Below are positions 14,846 to 15,065 of a DNA stretch of 15,065 bases, one piece after another (position 1 is the first letter of the stretch; each line of letters opens with the position of its first letter). Source of the stretch: Planctomycetota bacterium. Its GTDB lineage: Bacteria > Planctomycetota > Phycisphaerae > Phycisphaerales > SM1A02. Where the stretch lies: positions 1 to 15,065 of the forward strand of contig JAPUKX010000268.1 of the NCBI GenBank assembly GCA_027295435.1, in the 5' to 3' direction. The notes beneath the pieces are model-generated. The model ran no database searches and was not told the DNA's origin. It saw nothing but the letters and a program-made list of their open reading frames with translations. A program made the position numbers and the translations under genes.

Positions 14846-15065
14846 CACACAAATGGGCCGTTTTCGCCACCGACATTCTGCAAGACCGGAGACTTTTTGG
14901 TGTCCGGTCGGGCCCGTCGAGGAACCCGCTGTGGCGGAAGGTCCGGGCAATCGGGAACTACTGCCTTCGGCCATCATCTTCGTGCTTCCGGGCGGATGAT
15001 CCTCATTGCGCGCGTCGATCATGTTCAGGGGTGACGGCATCTATGCCGCCTCTCTCTTTGTCCGG
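14846..15065. other. Non-coding right end of the window
   Basis: I see no gene I can support here. A 7-bp inverted repeat GACCGGA/TCCGGTC (14884-14890 with 14903-14909) encloses a loop with a T5 run. A perfect CGGCAT/ATGCCG inverted repeat lies at 15036-15049. A minus-strand frame of 78 codons covers most of the region but has no ribosome site and no protein-like pattern. An ATG at 15021 opens a plus-strand frame that runs off the window after about 15 codons, which is too little to judge. Confidence 0.4.

Noticed and set aside
14804..15040. 78-codon minus-strand frame upstream of the dockerin-like gene
   Set aside because: It has no ribosome site, hydrophobic segment or family pattern, and it overlaps the likely promoter.

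Overview
The window looks like chromosomal DNA of a planctomycete, most likely a member of the Phycisphaerae or a close relative. The DNA is GC-rich. Several products belong to families I associate with that phylum: a HYExO-type protein, a small membrane protein ending in PSKRGHQD, a membrane protein with a CPECGYDLS zinc ribbon, a FlgM-like protein, and a secreted protein with a Cys-containing dockerin-like C-terminus. This assignment rests on recognised sequence features; no search was run.

Left edge (1-911): the C-terminal part of a tyrosine recombinase, open at the window edge, reads rightward into the 3' half of a complete tRNA-Lys(CTT) gene on the opposite strand. This is the signature of an integrated element that used the tRNA 3' end as its attachment site. 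The element would lie to the left and the host chromosome to the right.

Housekeeping block (912-7007): gpmI (glycolysis) is followed on the same strand by the tRNA, whose likely promoter overlaps the gpmI stop codon. Divergent from gpmI is a yggS-type PLP homeostasis gene. Then comes a leftward run of four genes: HYExO protein, two-helix small protein, and two small exported proteins that look like tandem paralogs. Next are metF (one-carbon metabolism) and, divergent from it, rex (NADH/NAD+ sensing repressor).

Right half (7008-15065): a small zinc-ribbon membrane protein gene interrupted by an in-frame TGA; a leftward lipoprotein with two SPOR-like repeats; an isolated FlgM-like gene; and a two-gene amidohydrolase operon with an ATGA overlap. 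That operon contains three amidohydrolase-type domains, but only one keeps the metal-binding histidines. The large protein has a long polyacidic linker. Last comes a secreted dockerin-like protein with a strong ribosome binding site and a plausible promoter. The final 220 bases hold no convincing gene.

The best candidates for something undescribed are the HYExO/small exported protein cluster, the amidohydrolase pair with its inactive-looking domains and acidic linker, and the integrase whose C-terminus is encoded by the tRNA.
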